Origin: Mycolicibacterium cosmeticum | GTDB lineage: Bacteria; Actinomycetota; Actinomycetes; Mycobacteriales; Mycobacteriaceae | NCBI RefSeq assembly: GCF_000613185.1 | Contig: NZ_CCBB010000001.1 | Location: forward strand, 930,001-994,000 | Length of the DNA stretch: 64,000 bases | Reading direction: 5' to 3' | Part shown: positions 43,317-51,799 of the stretch, one piece after another | Layout: every line of letters begins with the position of its first letter | Position numbering within the stretch: the first letter of the stretch is position 1 | Notes under the pieces: model-generated | What the model was told of the DNA's origin: nothing | Databases searched by the model: none | The model's input: only the letters and a program-made list of their open reading frames with translations | Translations under genes and position numbers: made by a program

Positions 43317-44462
43317 TCAGGCCACCAGCTCGACCAGTGTGGCGTTGGCGGTGCCGCCGCCCTCACACATGGTCTGCAGGCCGTAGCGAATTCCGTTGTC
43401 GCGCATGTGATGGATCATCCTGGTCATCAGCACCGCGCCCGATGCGCCGAGCGGGTGGCCCAGCGCGATGGCGCCGCCGAGCGGGTTCAGTTTGGCCTCG
43501 TCGGCGCCGGTCTCGGCCAGCCAGGCCAGCGGCACCGGGGCGAACGCCTCGTTGACCTCGAATACGCCGACCTCGTCGATGCCGACACCGGCCTTGCGCA
43601 GCACCTTCTCGGTGGCCGGGATGGGGCCGGTCAGCATCAGCACCGGGTCGGCGCCGGTGACCGCACCGGCCCGGTACCGGACCAGCGGGGTGAGCCCGAG
43701 TTGCAATGCATGCGCGGCCGTCATGACCAACAGCGCGGCCGCCCCGTCGGAGATCTGGGACGAGTTGCCGGCGTGGATGATTCCGTCTTCGGTGAACGCC
43801 GGCTTGAGCCCGGCGAGCTTTTCGGCGGTGGTGCCGCGCCGGATTCCCTCGTCCGCGGCGATCACGTCGCCTTCGGTGAACACCGGGACGATCTGGTCGA
43901 TGAACGCGCCGGCATCCTGCGCGGCGGCAGCTCGTTCGTGTGACCGAGCGGAGTATTCGTCGCAGCGGGTGCGCGACAGATTCCACTTCCGGCAGATCAG
44001 CTCAGCGGAGATGCCCTGATTGAACGAGAAACCGTCATACCGGGCAAGCACTTTCGGGCCGTACGGTTGGCCCGTCTGGCGTGCCGCGCCCAGCGGCACC
44101 CGGCTCATCACCTCCACCCCACCGGCGACCACGATGTCCTGCTGCCCGGACATCACCGCCTGCACCGCGAAATCCAGTGCCTGCTGGCTGGATCCGCAGG
44201 CCCGATTGACGGTCGTTCCAGGAATGTGCTCGGGCCAGCCGGCTGCCAGAACCGAGTAACGCCCGATATTGCTGGACTGGTCACCGACCTGGGAGACGCA
44301 GCCCCACACCACATCGTCGATGACACCAGGGTCCACGCCGGTGCGTTCGACCAGTTCCTTGAGCACCACGGCGGACAGGTCGGCGGCGTGTTGGTCGGAC
44401 AATCCGCCGTTGCGCTTGCCGACGGGGGTGCGCACGGCTCCGACGATCACGGTTTCACGCAT
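43317..44462 (-). CDS. Thiolase (acetyl-CoA acetyltransferase family)
   Basis: 381 residues. Nucleophilic Cys89 in NRACGSSQQA, the His in LGHPLGASGA, and the second Cys in QTMCEGGGTANA, with all three active-site motifs intact. It carries out thiolytic release of acetyl- or propionyl-CoA in beta-oxidation. It is 3 bases from the enoyl-CoA hydratase gene and part of the same operon. Confidence 0.95.
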   Translation of the reverse strand: MRETVIVGAVRTPVGKRNGGLSDQHAADLSAVVLKELVERTGVDPGVIDDVVWGCVSQVGDQSSNIGRYSVLAAGWPEHIPGTTVNRACGSSQQALDFAVQAVMSGQQDIVVAGGVEVMSRVPLGAARQTGQPYGPKVLARYDGFSFNQGISAELICRKWNLSRTRCDEYSARSHERAAAAQDAGAFIDQIVPVFTEGDVIAADEGIRRGTTAEKLAGLKPAFTEDGIIHAGNSSQISDGAAALLVMTAAHALQLGLTPLVRYRAGAVTGADPVLMLTGPIPATEKVLRKAGVGIDEVGVFEVNEAFAPVPLAWLAETGADEAKLNPLGGAIALGHPLGASGAVLMTRMIHHMRDNGIRYGLQTMCEGGGTANATLVELVA

Positions 44463-44465
44463 GAG

Positions 44466-45266
44466 CTACTCCTTGGTGGTCTCGACGGCGGACGGTACCG
44501 CCCAAGTTCCGGTGAAGGACGGGTCGCGCTCGGCGGCGAACGCCGCATACGCCTCACCCGCGTCTGTGGTGGCGAAGTTGCCCGGCTGCGCCCGCGCCTC
44601 GTTGGCCAGCGCCTGCGCAAAGCTGACTGCGGCCCCGTCGTTGAGCAGCGCCTTGCTCTGCGCCAGCGCGAACGGCGGCCCACCGGCCAGCCGTCCGGCC
44701 AGCTCGTCGACGAAGGCGTCGATCTCGGTGGCCTCCTGCACCCAGCTCACCAGGCCGAGCCGGTGCGCCTCCGCGGCGGAGATCATGTCTGCCAACATCA
44801 CCAGCCGCTTGGCCTGTTGCAGCCCGACGATTTTCGGCAGCAGCCAGGAGCCGCCCAGATCCACCGAGAGGCCACGTTTGGCGAAGATCTGGCAGAACCG
44901 CGACTCGGGGGTGGCGACCACGAAATCGCACCCGAGGGCGAGGTTCCAGCCCGCCCCCACGGCCACACCGGTCACCTTGGCGATGGTGGGCACGCTCAGG
45001 TTGTGCAGGGTGAGCGCGACGTCGGTGAGCCGCTGCAGCTTACGCCTCGGATGGACCGCCTCGCCGGTGCCGATATCGGCTCCCGAGCAGAACGCTCCGC
45101 CGGCACCGGTCAGCACGACGGCCCGGACATCATCGGACGTGTCGGCCGCGCGCAGGGCCTGCGCCAGCGCCAGCCACAGTTCGGGATCGATGGCATTCCT
45201 GCGCTCGGGCCGGTTCAGCGTCAGGGTCCGTACGCCGCCATGGTCCTCGCTGAGTAGCACGCTCAT
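44466..45266 (-). CDS. Enoyl-CoA hydratase/isomerase family protein
   Basis: 266 residues, crotonase fold. Oxyanion-hole segments are AFCSGADIGTG and VTGVAVGAGWNLALGCD. The residue that follows the second segment (about ATPESRFCQIF) is where hydratase acids lie, but the exact catalytic acid is not certain. The start overlaps the CoA-transferase stop by 4 bases. It hydrates the ACAD product in the local beta-oxidation route. Confidence 0.9.
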   Translation of the reverse strand: MSVLLSEDHGGVRTLTLNRPERRNAIDPELWLALAQALRAADTSDDVRAVVLTGAGGAFCSGADIGTGEAVHPRRKLQRLTDVALTLHNLSVPTIAKVTGVAVGAGWNLALGCDFVVATPESRFCQIFAKRGLSVDLGGSWLLPKIVGLQQAKRLVMLADMISAAEAHRLGLVSWVQEATEIDAFVDELAGRLAGGPPFALAQSKALLNDGAAVSFAQALANEARAQPGNFATTDAGEAYAAFAAERDPSFTGTWAVPSAVETTKE

Positions 45267-46468
45267 GGGTACGCCGCTCCGATGGCACCGTCGGCGCGCA
45301 ACAGGGCGACCGCGTCGGCCGCGTAGCCGAGTTCGCGCAACACCGCGTCGGTGTGCTCACCCAGTCCGGGAACCGCGCCCATGCCCATCTCGAAATCGCT
45401 GATCACCGGCGGCGGCAACAGTGCTTCGATCGTGCCGTTGGGGGTGGCGACATCCCGCCACCGGTCCCGGGCCCGCAGGTGCGGATGGGCGATCACCTCA
45501 CTGGGCAGGTTGTAGCGCGAATTGCCGATCCCGGCCCGATCCGCGGTCTGCTGAATATGGTCCAGATCATGGCGGGCGCACCAGCTTTCGATGGCGTCGT
45601 CGATTTCGGCGCGGTGCGCGCAGCGGTCGGAGTTGGTGGCGAACCGGGGATCGTCGGCCAGGTCCGGACGGTCGATGATCTCGCGGGCCAGCCGCTGCCA
45701 TTCGCGGTCGTTGGTGGTACCCAGCACCACCGTCTGGCCGTCGCGGGTGGCGAACGATCCGTACGGCGCCACCGCCGGTGAGCTCATCCCCAGGGGCGTC
45801 TGGTCGACACCGGAGTGCTGGGTGTAGGTCAGCTGATAGCCCATGATGTCGGTCATGGTGTCGAACAGGCTCACCGCCACGGAAGGGGCAGGGCCGGCGT
45901 GTCCGCCACGTGCCCGGCCCAGCAGCAGCGCCATGATCGACAGCGCCGAGTACAGACCGGTGCTGATATCGGCGACGGCTGCCCCGGGTTTGGCCGGCAT
46001 CCCGGCGTGGCCGGTGGACGCGCAGGAACCCGACTCGGCCTGCACCAGCAGGTCGTAGGCCCGCTTGTGCGACAGTGGGCCACCGGGCCCGTATCCGTCG
46101 ATCTCCAGCGAAATGACCTGTGGGTGCCGTATTTTCAGGTCATCCGGGGACAGCCCGAGTCGCGCCGTCGCACCCGGTGCCAGGTTGGAGACGAAGGCAT
46201 CGGAACGGTCGAGCAACCGGTGCAGCACCTCCATCCCGGCCGGGGATTTCAGGTTGAGCGTCACCGATTCCTTGCCCCGGTTGGCCCACACGAAATGGGC
46301 GGCCTGCCCGAGCACCACATCGTCGTAGTCGCGGGCGAAATCACCACCCACCGGGTTTTCGATCTTGATCACCCTGGCCCCGAAATCGGCCAGCACCCGC
46401 GTGCACATCGGCGCGGACACTGCCTGTTCCATGGCGATGACGGTGATGCCGGCAAGTGGTGCGGTCAC
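45263..46468 (-). CDS. CaiB/BaiF-family CoA-transferase (family III)
   Basis: 401 residues. The N-terminal Rossmann-like region contains ADFGARVIKIENPVGGD; the catalytic Asp139 lies in KRAYDLLVQAESG. It moves CoA between acids, activating or recycling a pathway acid without ATP. It sits between an SDR and an enoyl-CoA hydratase in a beta-oxidation operon. The GTG-region start at 46468 follows a short GAGCG repeat. Confidence 0.93.
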   Translation of the reverse strand: MTAPLAGITVIAMEQAVSAPMCTRVLADFGARVIKIENPVGGDFARDYDDVVLGQAAHFVWANRGKESVTLNLKSPAGMEVLHRLLDRSDAFVSNLAPGATARLGLSPDDLKIRHPQVISLEIDGYGPGGPLSHKRAYDLLVQAESGSCASTGHAGMPAKPGAAVADISTGLYSALSIMALLLGRARGGHAGPAPSVAVSLFDTMTDIMGYQLTYTQHSGVDQTPLGMSSPAVAPYGSFATRDGQTVVLGTTNDREWQRLAREIIDRPDLADDPRFATNSDRCAHRAEIDDAIESWCARHDLDHIQQTADRAGIGNSRYNLPSEVIAHPHLRARDRWRDVATPNGTIEALLPPPVISDFEMGMGAVPGLGEHTDAVLRELGYAADAVALLRADGAIGAAYP

Positions 46469-46471
46469 GAC

Positions 46472-46504
46472 AGGGCTCGTGGTTCGCTCGTAAACTCGCT
46501 CACC
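46472..46504. repeat. Short GAGCGA-type dispersed repeat
   Basis: On the minus strand this reads GTGAGCGAGTTTACGAGCGA followed by ACCACGAG, containing two GAGCGA units. It fills the gap between the SDR and the CoA-transferase. It resembles short dispersed mycobacterial intergenic repeats, a match made from memory. Confidence 0.4.
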
Positions 46505-46507
46505 ACT

Positions 46508-47269
46508 TCACATAACCATGCCGCCATCGACCGGCAGCACCTGCCCGGTGATGTACGACGCGGCATCCGAGGCCAGGAACACGAACGCGCCGGCGACCTC
46601 TTCGGCCTCGGCCCAGCGTTTGAGCGGGATGCGGTTCATCATGTTGGCCGCGAACTTCTCGTTGGTGCGGATGGTCTCGGTCATCGGGGTCGCCGCCAGC
46701 GGAGCGAGCGCGTTGACCATGATGCTCTTCGGCGCGAGCTCGCGGGCCAGCGATTTGGTCATGCCGATGATGCCGGCCTTGGCCGCCGAGTAGTTGACCT
46801 GGCCCAGCGTGCCGGTGATTCCCGCCGAGGACGTCACGTTGATGACGCGCCCGGTCCCGTCGGTCGGGATGTGCGGCAGCGCCGCCTGGGTGACGTGGAA
46901 GGTTCCCATCACGTGGATGTCGAAGGTCAGCCGGAAGGTTTCGTCGGTCAGCTTCGGGAACATCGCGGGCGAGGTCACCCCGGCGTTGTTGACGACGATG
47001 TGCAGGCTGCCCGACCCCAGGCCGGCGGCCTGCGCCGCCGCGGCCACCGCCGCGTCCCGGTCGCTCACGTCCAACGGTGCGCTGTCGGCCTTGCCGCCCG
47101 CGGTGTTGATCCGCTCGGCGACGGTCGCCGCCGCCTCCGCACTGATATCGGTGACCAGCACGGCCGCTCCCGCCGCGGCCAGCGCCTCGGCCACCCCGGC
47201 GCCGATACCGGCCCCGGCGCCGGTCACCAGCGCCGAGCGCCCGGTCAGATCGAAATAGGTTCGTGCCAT
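46508..47269 (-). CDS. Short-chain dehydrogenase/reductase (SDR)
   Basis: 253 residues from ATG 47269; the upstream in-frame extension is out of family. Cofactor motif TGAGAGIGAG (residues 15-25), NNAG, catalytic Ser and YxxxK in TSSAGITGTLGQVNYSAAKAG, and the C-terminal GQVLPVDGGMVM. It is a 3-hydroxyacyl-CoA or 3-oxoacyl reductase type. In this operon it likely does the 3-hydroxyacyl-CoA dehydrogenase step. Confidence 0.93.
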   Translation of the reverse strand: MARTYFDLTGRSALVTGAGAGIGAGVAEALAAAGAAVLVTDISAEAAATVAERINTAGGKADSAPLDVSDRDAAVAAAAQAAGLGSGSLHIVVNNAGVTSPAMFPKLTDETFRLTFDIHVMGTFHVTQAALPHIPTDGTGRVINVTSSAGITGTLGQVNYSAAKAGIIGMTKSLARELAPKSIMVNALAPLAATPMTETIRTNEKFAANMMNRIPLKRWAEAEEVAGAFVFLASDAASYITGQVLPVDGGMVM

Positions 47270-47282
47270 CGGTCGGGCTCCT

Positions 47283-48473
47283 TCAGTAGCTCTTGGGCAG
47301 GCCCAGAACATTGGTGCCGAGGAAGTTCAGGATCATCTCCTGGCTCACCGGCGCGATCTTCATCAGACGTGACTCGCGGAAGAACCGGGAGATGTTGTAC
47401 TCCTCGGAGTAGCCCATCCCACCGTGGGTCTGCAGTGCGCGGTCCGCCGCCGAGAACCCGGCATCCGCACACAGATACTTGGCCATGTTGGCTTCCCGGC
47501 CGCAGGGTTTTCCGTTGTCGTACAGCCAGGTGGCCTTGCGCAGGATCAACTCGGCGGCGTCCAGCCGGGCCAACGAGTCGGCCAGTGGGAACTGGATGCC
47601 CTGGTTCATCCCGATCGGCCGGTCGAACACGACGCGCTCGTTGGCGTATTTCACCGCCCGGTCCAGCGCCACCCGGCCGATGCCGAGCGCTTCGGCGGCG
47701 ATCAGCATCCGTTCCGGATTCAGCCCGTGCAGGATATACGAAAAGCCCTTGCCCTCTTCACCGATGCGGTCACAGACCGGGACCCGCAGATCGTCGATGA
47801 ACACCTCGTTCGAGCTGACGGCGTTGCGGCCCATCTTCCTGATCGGCCGGATGTCGACGTGGTCGCGGTCGATGTCGGTGAGGAACAGCGTCAGCCCTTC
47901 GGTCGGTTTACCGCCGCGCTTCTCGACGTCGTCCCGGGATTCGGTGCGGGTCAACAGCAGGATCTTCTCCGACTCCAGCGCCTTGGAGATCCACACCTTG
48001 CGCCCGTTCACGACGTACGCGTCACCATCGCGCTTGGCGAACGTGGTGATGCGCGAGGTGTCCAGGCCCGCACCGGGTTCGGTGACACCGAAGCAGACGT
48101 GCAGGTCACCGTTGGCGATCCGGGGCAGGGTGGCGGCCTTCATCTCGTCGGAGCCGAACACCACCACCGGTTGCATGCCGAAGATCGACATGTGGATGGA
48201 GCTGGCGGCGTTCATCCCACCGCCGGAGCGGGCCACCTCCTCGGCGAGGATGGTGGCCTCGGTGATGCCCAGGCCGTGACCGCCGTACTCCTCGGGGATG
48301 GTCATGCCCAGCCAGCCGCCGGCGGCGATGGCGTCGTAGAACTCGGTCGGGAATTCGTGCGCCTGGTCCTTCTGCATCCAGTAGTGGTCGTCGAACCTGG
48401 CCGCCAGCTCCGCCACCGACTTGCGGATCAGCTGCTGGTCCTCGGTCGGCTCGAAGTTCATTCCGCCGGACAT
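47283..48473 (-). CDS. Acyl-CoA dehydrogenase
   Basis: 396 residues, ATG 48473 with GAGGAG upstream. HVCFGVTEPGAGLDTS for FAD and substrate, LQTHGGMGYSEEYNI near the C-terminus. The usual GTSE is altered to APVSQE, but the Glu stays at the aligned position, so catalysis is possible. It belongs to the same operon as the SDR, 13 bases apart. A 10-bp hairpin separates it from the upstream amidohydrolase. Confidence 0.92.
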   Translation of the reverse strand: MSGGMNFEPTEDQQLIRKSVAELAARFDDHYWMQKDQAHEFPTEFYDAIAAGGWLGMTIPEEYGGHGLGITEATILAEEVARSGGGMNAASSIHMSIFGMQPVVVFGSDEMKAATLPRIANGDLHVCFGVTEPGAGLDTSRITTFAKRDGDAYVVNGRKVWISKALESEKILLLTRTESRDDVEKRGGKPTEGLTLFLTDIDRDHVDIRPIRKMGRNAVSSNEVFIDDLRVPVCDRIGEEGKGFSYILHGLNPERMLIAAEALGIGRVALDRAVKYANERVVFDRPIGMNQGIQFPLADSLARLDAAELILRKATWLYDNGKPCGREANMAKYLCADAGFSAADRALQTHGGMGYSEEYNISRFFRESRLMKIAPVSQEMILNFLGTNVLGLPKSY

Positions 48474-48501
48474 CTACGTCTCCTCGATTCGCATGGCGGT
48501 A

Positions 48502-48526
48502 CGCCGGCGCGCCTGCCGCGCCGGCG
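48502..48526. other. Hairpin between amidohydrolase and ACAD genes
   Basis: Perfect 10-bp arms (48502-48511, 48517-48526) around a 5-base loop in the 68-base gap of a same-strand gene pair. No T tract. It may cause partial termination or protect the downstream transcript. Confidence 0.5.
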
Positions 48527-48541
48527 CCCGTGTCGCCGTGA

Positions 48542-49840
48542 TCAGTCTTTGACGCCGCTCACCGCGCGGGCGCTGGCGGTGAAGTCGGCGACGCTCGAGC
48601 CGGCCCGGTCTTTTTGGTGGCTCAGCGCCTGGATCGAAACATCGTGTCCGGCAGCCTGTTTGCGCAGCGCGCCGACGGTCGCTTGCTCGCGCGGGATCTG
48701 CGTGAACGGGTCGAAGTGGTAGAGCCGCATGGCGTTCGCGTGGGTGATCTTGTCGATCTCGTCGTCGGGCACGTCGTAGGTGTCGAACACCGCGCCCAGT
48801 TCCTCGGGTGCGCCCGGCCACATGGAGTCCGAGTGCGGGTAGTCCATCTCCCAGCAGATGTTGTCGATGCCGATCATGTGCCGGTTCTTCACGCCGACGG
48901 GATCGGAGATGAAACATGTCATGAAGTGCTCCCGGAACACCTCGGACGGCAGCTTGCCGCCGAAGTCCTGGTGCGTCCAGGTGGAGTGCATCTCGTAGGT
49001 GCGGTCCACCCGATCCAGAAAGTAGGGAATCCAGCCGGTGCCGCCCTCGGACAGGGCGATCTTGAGGTCCGGGTAGGCCTTGATGGGGGCCGACCACAGC
49101 AGGTCGGCCGCGGCCTGCACGATGTTCATCGGCTGCAGGGTGATCATCACGTCCATCGGCGCGTCCGGCGCGGTGATGGCCAGTCGGCCCGACGATCCGA
49201 TGTGCACGTTCATCACGGTGTCGGTGTCCACCAGGGCATCCCACACCGGCTTCCAGTACTCCAGGTCATGGAAGCTCGGGTAGCCCAGGGCGGCGGGATT
49301 TTCGGTGAAGGTCAGCGAGTGCACGCCTTTCTCGGACACGCGGCGGATCTCGGCGGCGCACAGTTTCGGGTCCCAGATGGCCGGGATCGCCATCGGGATG
49401 AACCGGCCGGGATGCGAACCGCACCATTCGTCGATATGCCAGTCGTTGTAGGCCTGCACCAGGGCCAGCGAGAACTCGGCGTCCTCGGTGGCGAACAGCC
49501 GGGCGGCGAAACCGGGGAACGACGGGAAATTCATGGTGGCCAGCACGCCGCCGGCGTTCATGTCCTTGACCCGCTCGGCGGCGTCGTAACAGCCCTTCCG
49601 GATCTCGTCGAGGCCCTGCGGCTCCAGGCCGTACTCCTCCTTGGGCCGGCCCGCGACGGCGTTGAGCGCCACGTTGGGGATGACTGTGTCGCGGAACTGC
49701 CAGGTGTCGGATCCGTCCGGGTTGTGCACCAACCGCGGCGCTTCGTCCGCGTACTTGGCCGGCAGGTGGTTCTTGAACATGTCGGGCGGTTCGATGATGT
49801 GGTCGTCGACGCTGATCAGAATCATGTCGTCGTGGTGCAT
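48542..49840 (-). CDS. Amidohydrolase-2 family protein
   Basis: 432 residues. Metal-site start SVDDHIIEPPDMF (residues 10-22; Asp-Asp-His rather than HxH, common in the mycobacterial subgroup) and the late Asp in ICWEMDYPHSDSMWP. It is longer than ACMSD-like enzymes, with a C-terminal extension after about 370. It heads the minus-strand beta-oxidation run and is divergent from the Rieske oxygenase operon, suggesting one pathway. Confidence 0.88.
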   Translation of the reverse strand: MHHDDMILISVDDHIIEPPDMFKNHLPAKYADEAPRLVHNPDGSDTWQFRDTVIPNVALNAVAGRPKEEYGLEPQGLDEIRKGCYDAAERVKDMNAGGVLATMNFPSFPGFAARLFATEDAEFSLALVQAYNDWHIDEWCGSHPGRFIPMAIPAIWDPKLCAAEIRRVSEKGVHSLTFTENPAALGYPSFHDLEYWKPVWDALVDTDTVMNVHIGSSGRLAITAPDAPMDVMITLQPMNIVQAAADLLWSAPIKAYPDLKIALSEGGTGWIPYFLDRVDRTYEMHSTWTHQDFGGKLPSEVFREHFMTCFISDPVGVKNRHMIGIDNICWEMDYPHSDSMWPGAPEELGAVFDTYDVPDDEIDKITHANAMRLYHFDPFTQIPREQATVGALRKQAAGHDVSIQALSHQKDRAGSSVADFTASARAVSGVKD

Positions 49841-49876
49841 AGCTGTCCCTTCGCCGATCCGTCACGCTCGTCGAGC

Positions 49877-49923
49877 TTGATTCTCCATAGATGCAAACTA
49901 ACTTCTCATACTGCGAGAATCAA
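49877..49923. promoter_or_regulatory. Spaced inverted repeat upstream of amidohydrolase 49840
   Basis: TTGATTCTC (49877-49885) and GAGAATCAA (49915-49923) are perfect 9-bp reverse complements 29 bases apart. They share the ATTCTC/GAGAAT half-sites of the operator family but in a spread layout. A third half-like TTCTC lies between them. Confidence 0.42.
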
Positions 49924-50049
49924 TGTCCGAGCCTCGCCCTTGAGCCCCTGACCGCGCTTTTTCGCCGAACGCCGACCTGCCGCCGGACCGCATCCACGAT
50001 CCCCGCCATTGACCATACGACCAAAAGGTGGAAATCTGTTAGTCAGATA

Positions 50050-50066
50050 TGAGAATATGATTCTCG
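50050..50066. promoter_or_regulatory. Operator copy 4 of the GAGAAYNNNATTCTY family, over a -10
   Basis: TGAGAATATGATTCTCG with 6-bp perfect arms. TATGAT (50056-50061) inside it is a good -10 for the Rieske oxygenase operon, whose GTG lies 78 bases downstream of that element. Confidence 0.7.
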
Positions 50067-50138
50067 TAGCGGAGAAGACGACCGCGGGAGCGTTTCCCGG
50101 GTTCGTCCCGACCACATCGCACACAGGAGAGGTACACC

Positions 50139-51476
50139 GTGGCATTTTTCCCGAAACCGGCTGCCGGCAGCTGGACCGAGAACTGGCCCGAGCTCGGGAC
50201 CGCCCCGGTCAACTACGAGGATTCGATCGACCCCGAGCACTGGAAGCTGGAGCAGCAGGCGATCTTCCGTAAGACGTGGCTGCAGATGGGCCGCGTGGAA
50301 CTGATTCCCAAGAAGGGTCGCTACATCACCCGCGAGCTGCCCTCGGTCGGGGCCGGCACGTCGATCATCATCGTCAACGACGGTGACCAGATCCGGGCCT
50401 TCTACAACCTGTGCCGCCACCGCGGCAACAAGCTGGTGTGGAACGACTACCCCGGCGAGGAGGTGTCCGGCAGCTGCCGCCAGTTCGTCTGCAAGTACCA
50501 CGCCTGGCGTTACGACCTCCAGGGTGAGCTCACGTTCATCCAGCAGGAACAGGAGTTCTTCGACATCGACAAGGCCGACTACCCGCTCAAGCCGGTGCGC
50601 TGCGAGGTCTGGGAAGGCTTCATCTTCGTCAACTTCGACGACGACGCGGTGTCACTGGAGGAGTACCTCGGCGAATTCGGCCAGGGCCTGAAGGGCTACC
50701 CGTTCCACGAGATGACCGAGCACTACAGCTACCGCTCGGAGATCAAGGCCAACTGGAAGCTGTTCATCGACGCGTTCGTCGAGTTCTACCACGCGCCGAT
50801 CCTGCACATGAAGCAGGCGGAGAAGGAGGAAGCCGAGAAGCTGGCCAAGTTCGGCTTCGAAGCCCTGCACTACGACATCAAGGGTGACCACTCGATGATC
50901 TCGTCCTGGGGCGGCATGTCGCCGCCGAAGGACCTGAAGATGGTCAAGCCCATCGAGCGCATCCTGCACAGCGGCCTGTTCGGTCCGTGGGATCGGCCCG
51001 ATATCAAGGGCATCCTTCCCGACGAGCTGCCGCCGGCGATCAACCCGGGCCGGCACAAGACCTGGGGCCAGGACTCGTTCGAGTTCTTCCCGAACTTCAC
51101 CCTGCTGTTCTGGGTGCCGGGGTGGTACCTGACGTACAACTACTGGCCGACCGGTGTGGACAGCCACATCTTCGAAGCGGACCTGTACTTCGTGCCGCCG
51201 AAGAACCTGCGCGAGCGTCTCTCCCAGGAACTCGCCGCGGTGACGTTCAAGGAGTACGCGTTCCAGGACGCCAACACGTTGGAAGCCACGCAGACCCAGA
51301 TCGGTACCCGCGCGGTGCTCGACTTCCCGCTGTGTGATCAGGAGGTGCTGCTGCGCCACCTGCACCACACCGCACACAAGTACGTCGACCGGTACAAGGC
51401 CGAACAAGCGGCCACGTCCAACGGCGCGAGCAACGGCGCCGCGAAGGCGTCGGAAAAGGAGCAGGTAAATGTCTAA
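50139..51476 (+). CDS. Rieske non-haem iron oxygenase, alpha subunit
   Basis: 445 residues, GTG 50139 after AGGAGAGG. The Rieske domain has C92-x-H94 (LCRHRGNKL) and C118-x2-H121 (VCKYHAWRY). The mononuclear iron site has D211, H218 and H223 in FIDAFVEFYHAPILH. It hydroxylates an aromatic or steroid-like ring using electrons from a reductase, but no reductase, ferredoxin or beta subunit gene is adjacent. The next gene may be an accessory protein. Operator copy 4 controls it. Confidence 0.94.
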   Translation: MAFFPKPAAGSWTENWPELGTAPVNYEDSIDPEHWKLEQQAIFRKTWLQMGRVELIPKKGRYITRELPSVGAGTSIIIVNDGDQIRAFYNLCRHRGNKLVWNDYPGEEVSGSCRQFVCKYHAWRYDLQGELTFIQQEQEFFDIDKADYPLKPVRCEVWEGFIFVNFDDDAVSLEEYLGEFGQGLKGYPFHEMTEHYSYRSEIKANWKLFIDAFVEFYHAPILHMKQAEKEEAEKLAKFGFEALHYDIKGDHSMISSWGGMSPPKDLKMVKPIERILHSGLFGPWDRPDIKGILPDELPPAINPGRHKTWGQDSFEFFPNFTLLFWVPGWYLTYNYWPTGVDSHIFEADLYFVPPKNLRERLSQELAAVTFKEYAFQDANTLEATQTQIGTRAVLDFPLCDQEVLLRHLHHTAHKYVDRYKAEQAATSNGASNGAAKASEKEQVNV

Positions 51477-51798
51477 GCTGCCTGAGGAATTCGCCGATCT
51501 GGAGCGGTTCAGCGACTGGTGCCTGCCGACCGAGGAGGAGCGCTACCAGAAGCGCCTCGCCTCGACCATGGACGAGATGCAGGACCTCTACGACGCCGGC
51601 ATGGCGCGCCTCGAGGACATCATGGTCTACGTCGACGCACGCTTCCCGCTGTCGAGCATGCCGGCGGACGCCAAAGCGCTGGTGCACCTGGGCCAGTCGA
51701 TCGTCCAGGTCAGCTTCCCGGTCGAGGTGTGGAAGCAGCCGCGCGTACTGGACAGCGGCGCGGCGTACATCAACCTGATCAAGGAGCCGGTGGTTTGA
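51469..51798 (+). CDS. Conserved protein coupled to the Rieske oxygenase
   Basis: 109 residues; its ATG lies inside the oxygenase gene (8-base overlap). It starts MSKLPEEFADLERFSDWCLP and is acidic and helical, with the segment YQKRLASTMDEMQDLYDAG. No known cofactor motif, signal or membrane helix. The overlap with the oxygenase suggests a small accessory or subunit-like role. Function unknown. Confidence 0.7.
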   Translation: MSKLPEEFADLERFSDWCLPTEEERYQKRLASTMDEMQDLYDAGMARLEDIMVYVDARFPLSSMPADAKALVHLGQSIVQVSFPVEVWKQPRVLDSGAAYINLIKEPVV

Positions 51799-51799
51799 C

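Noticed and set aside
45815..47800. 661-codon plus-strand frame across four minus-strand genes
   Set aside because: It runs antisense over CaiB, SDR and ACAD genes that all have complete motifs; it has none.
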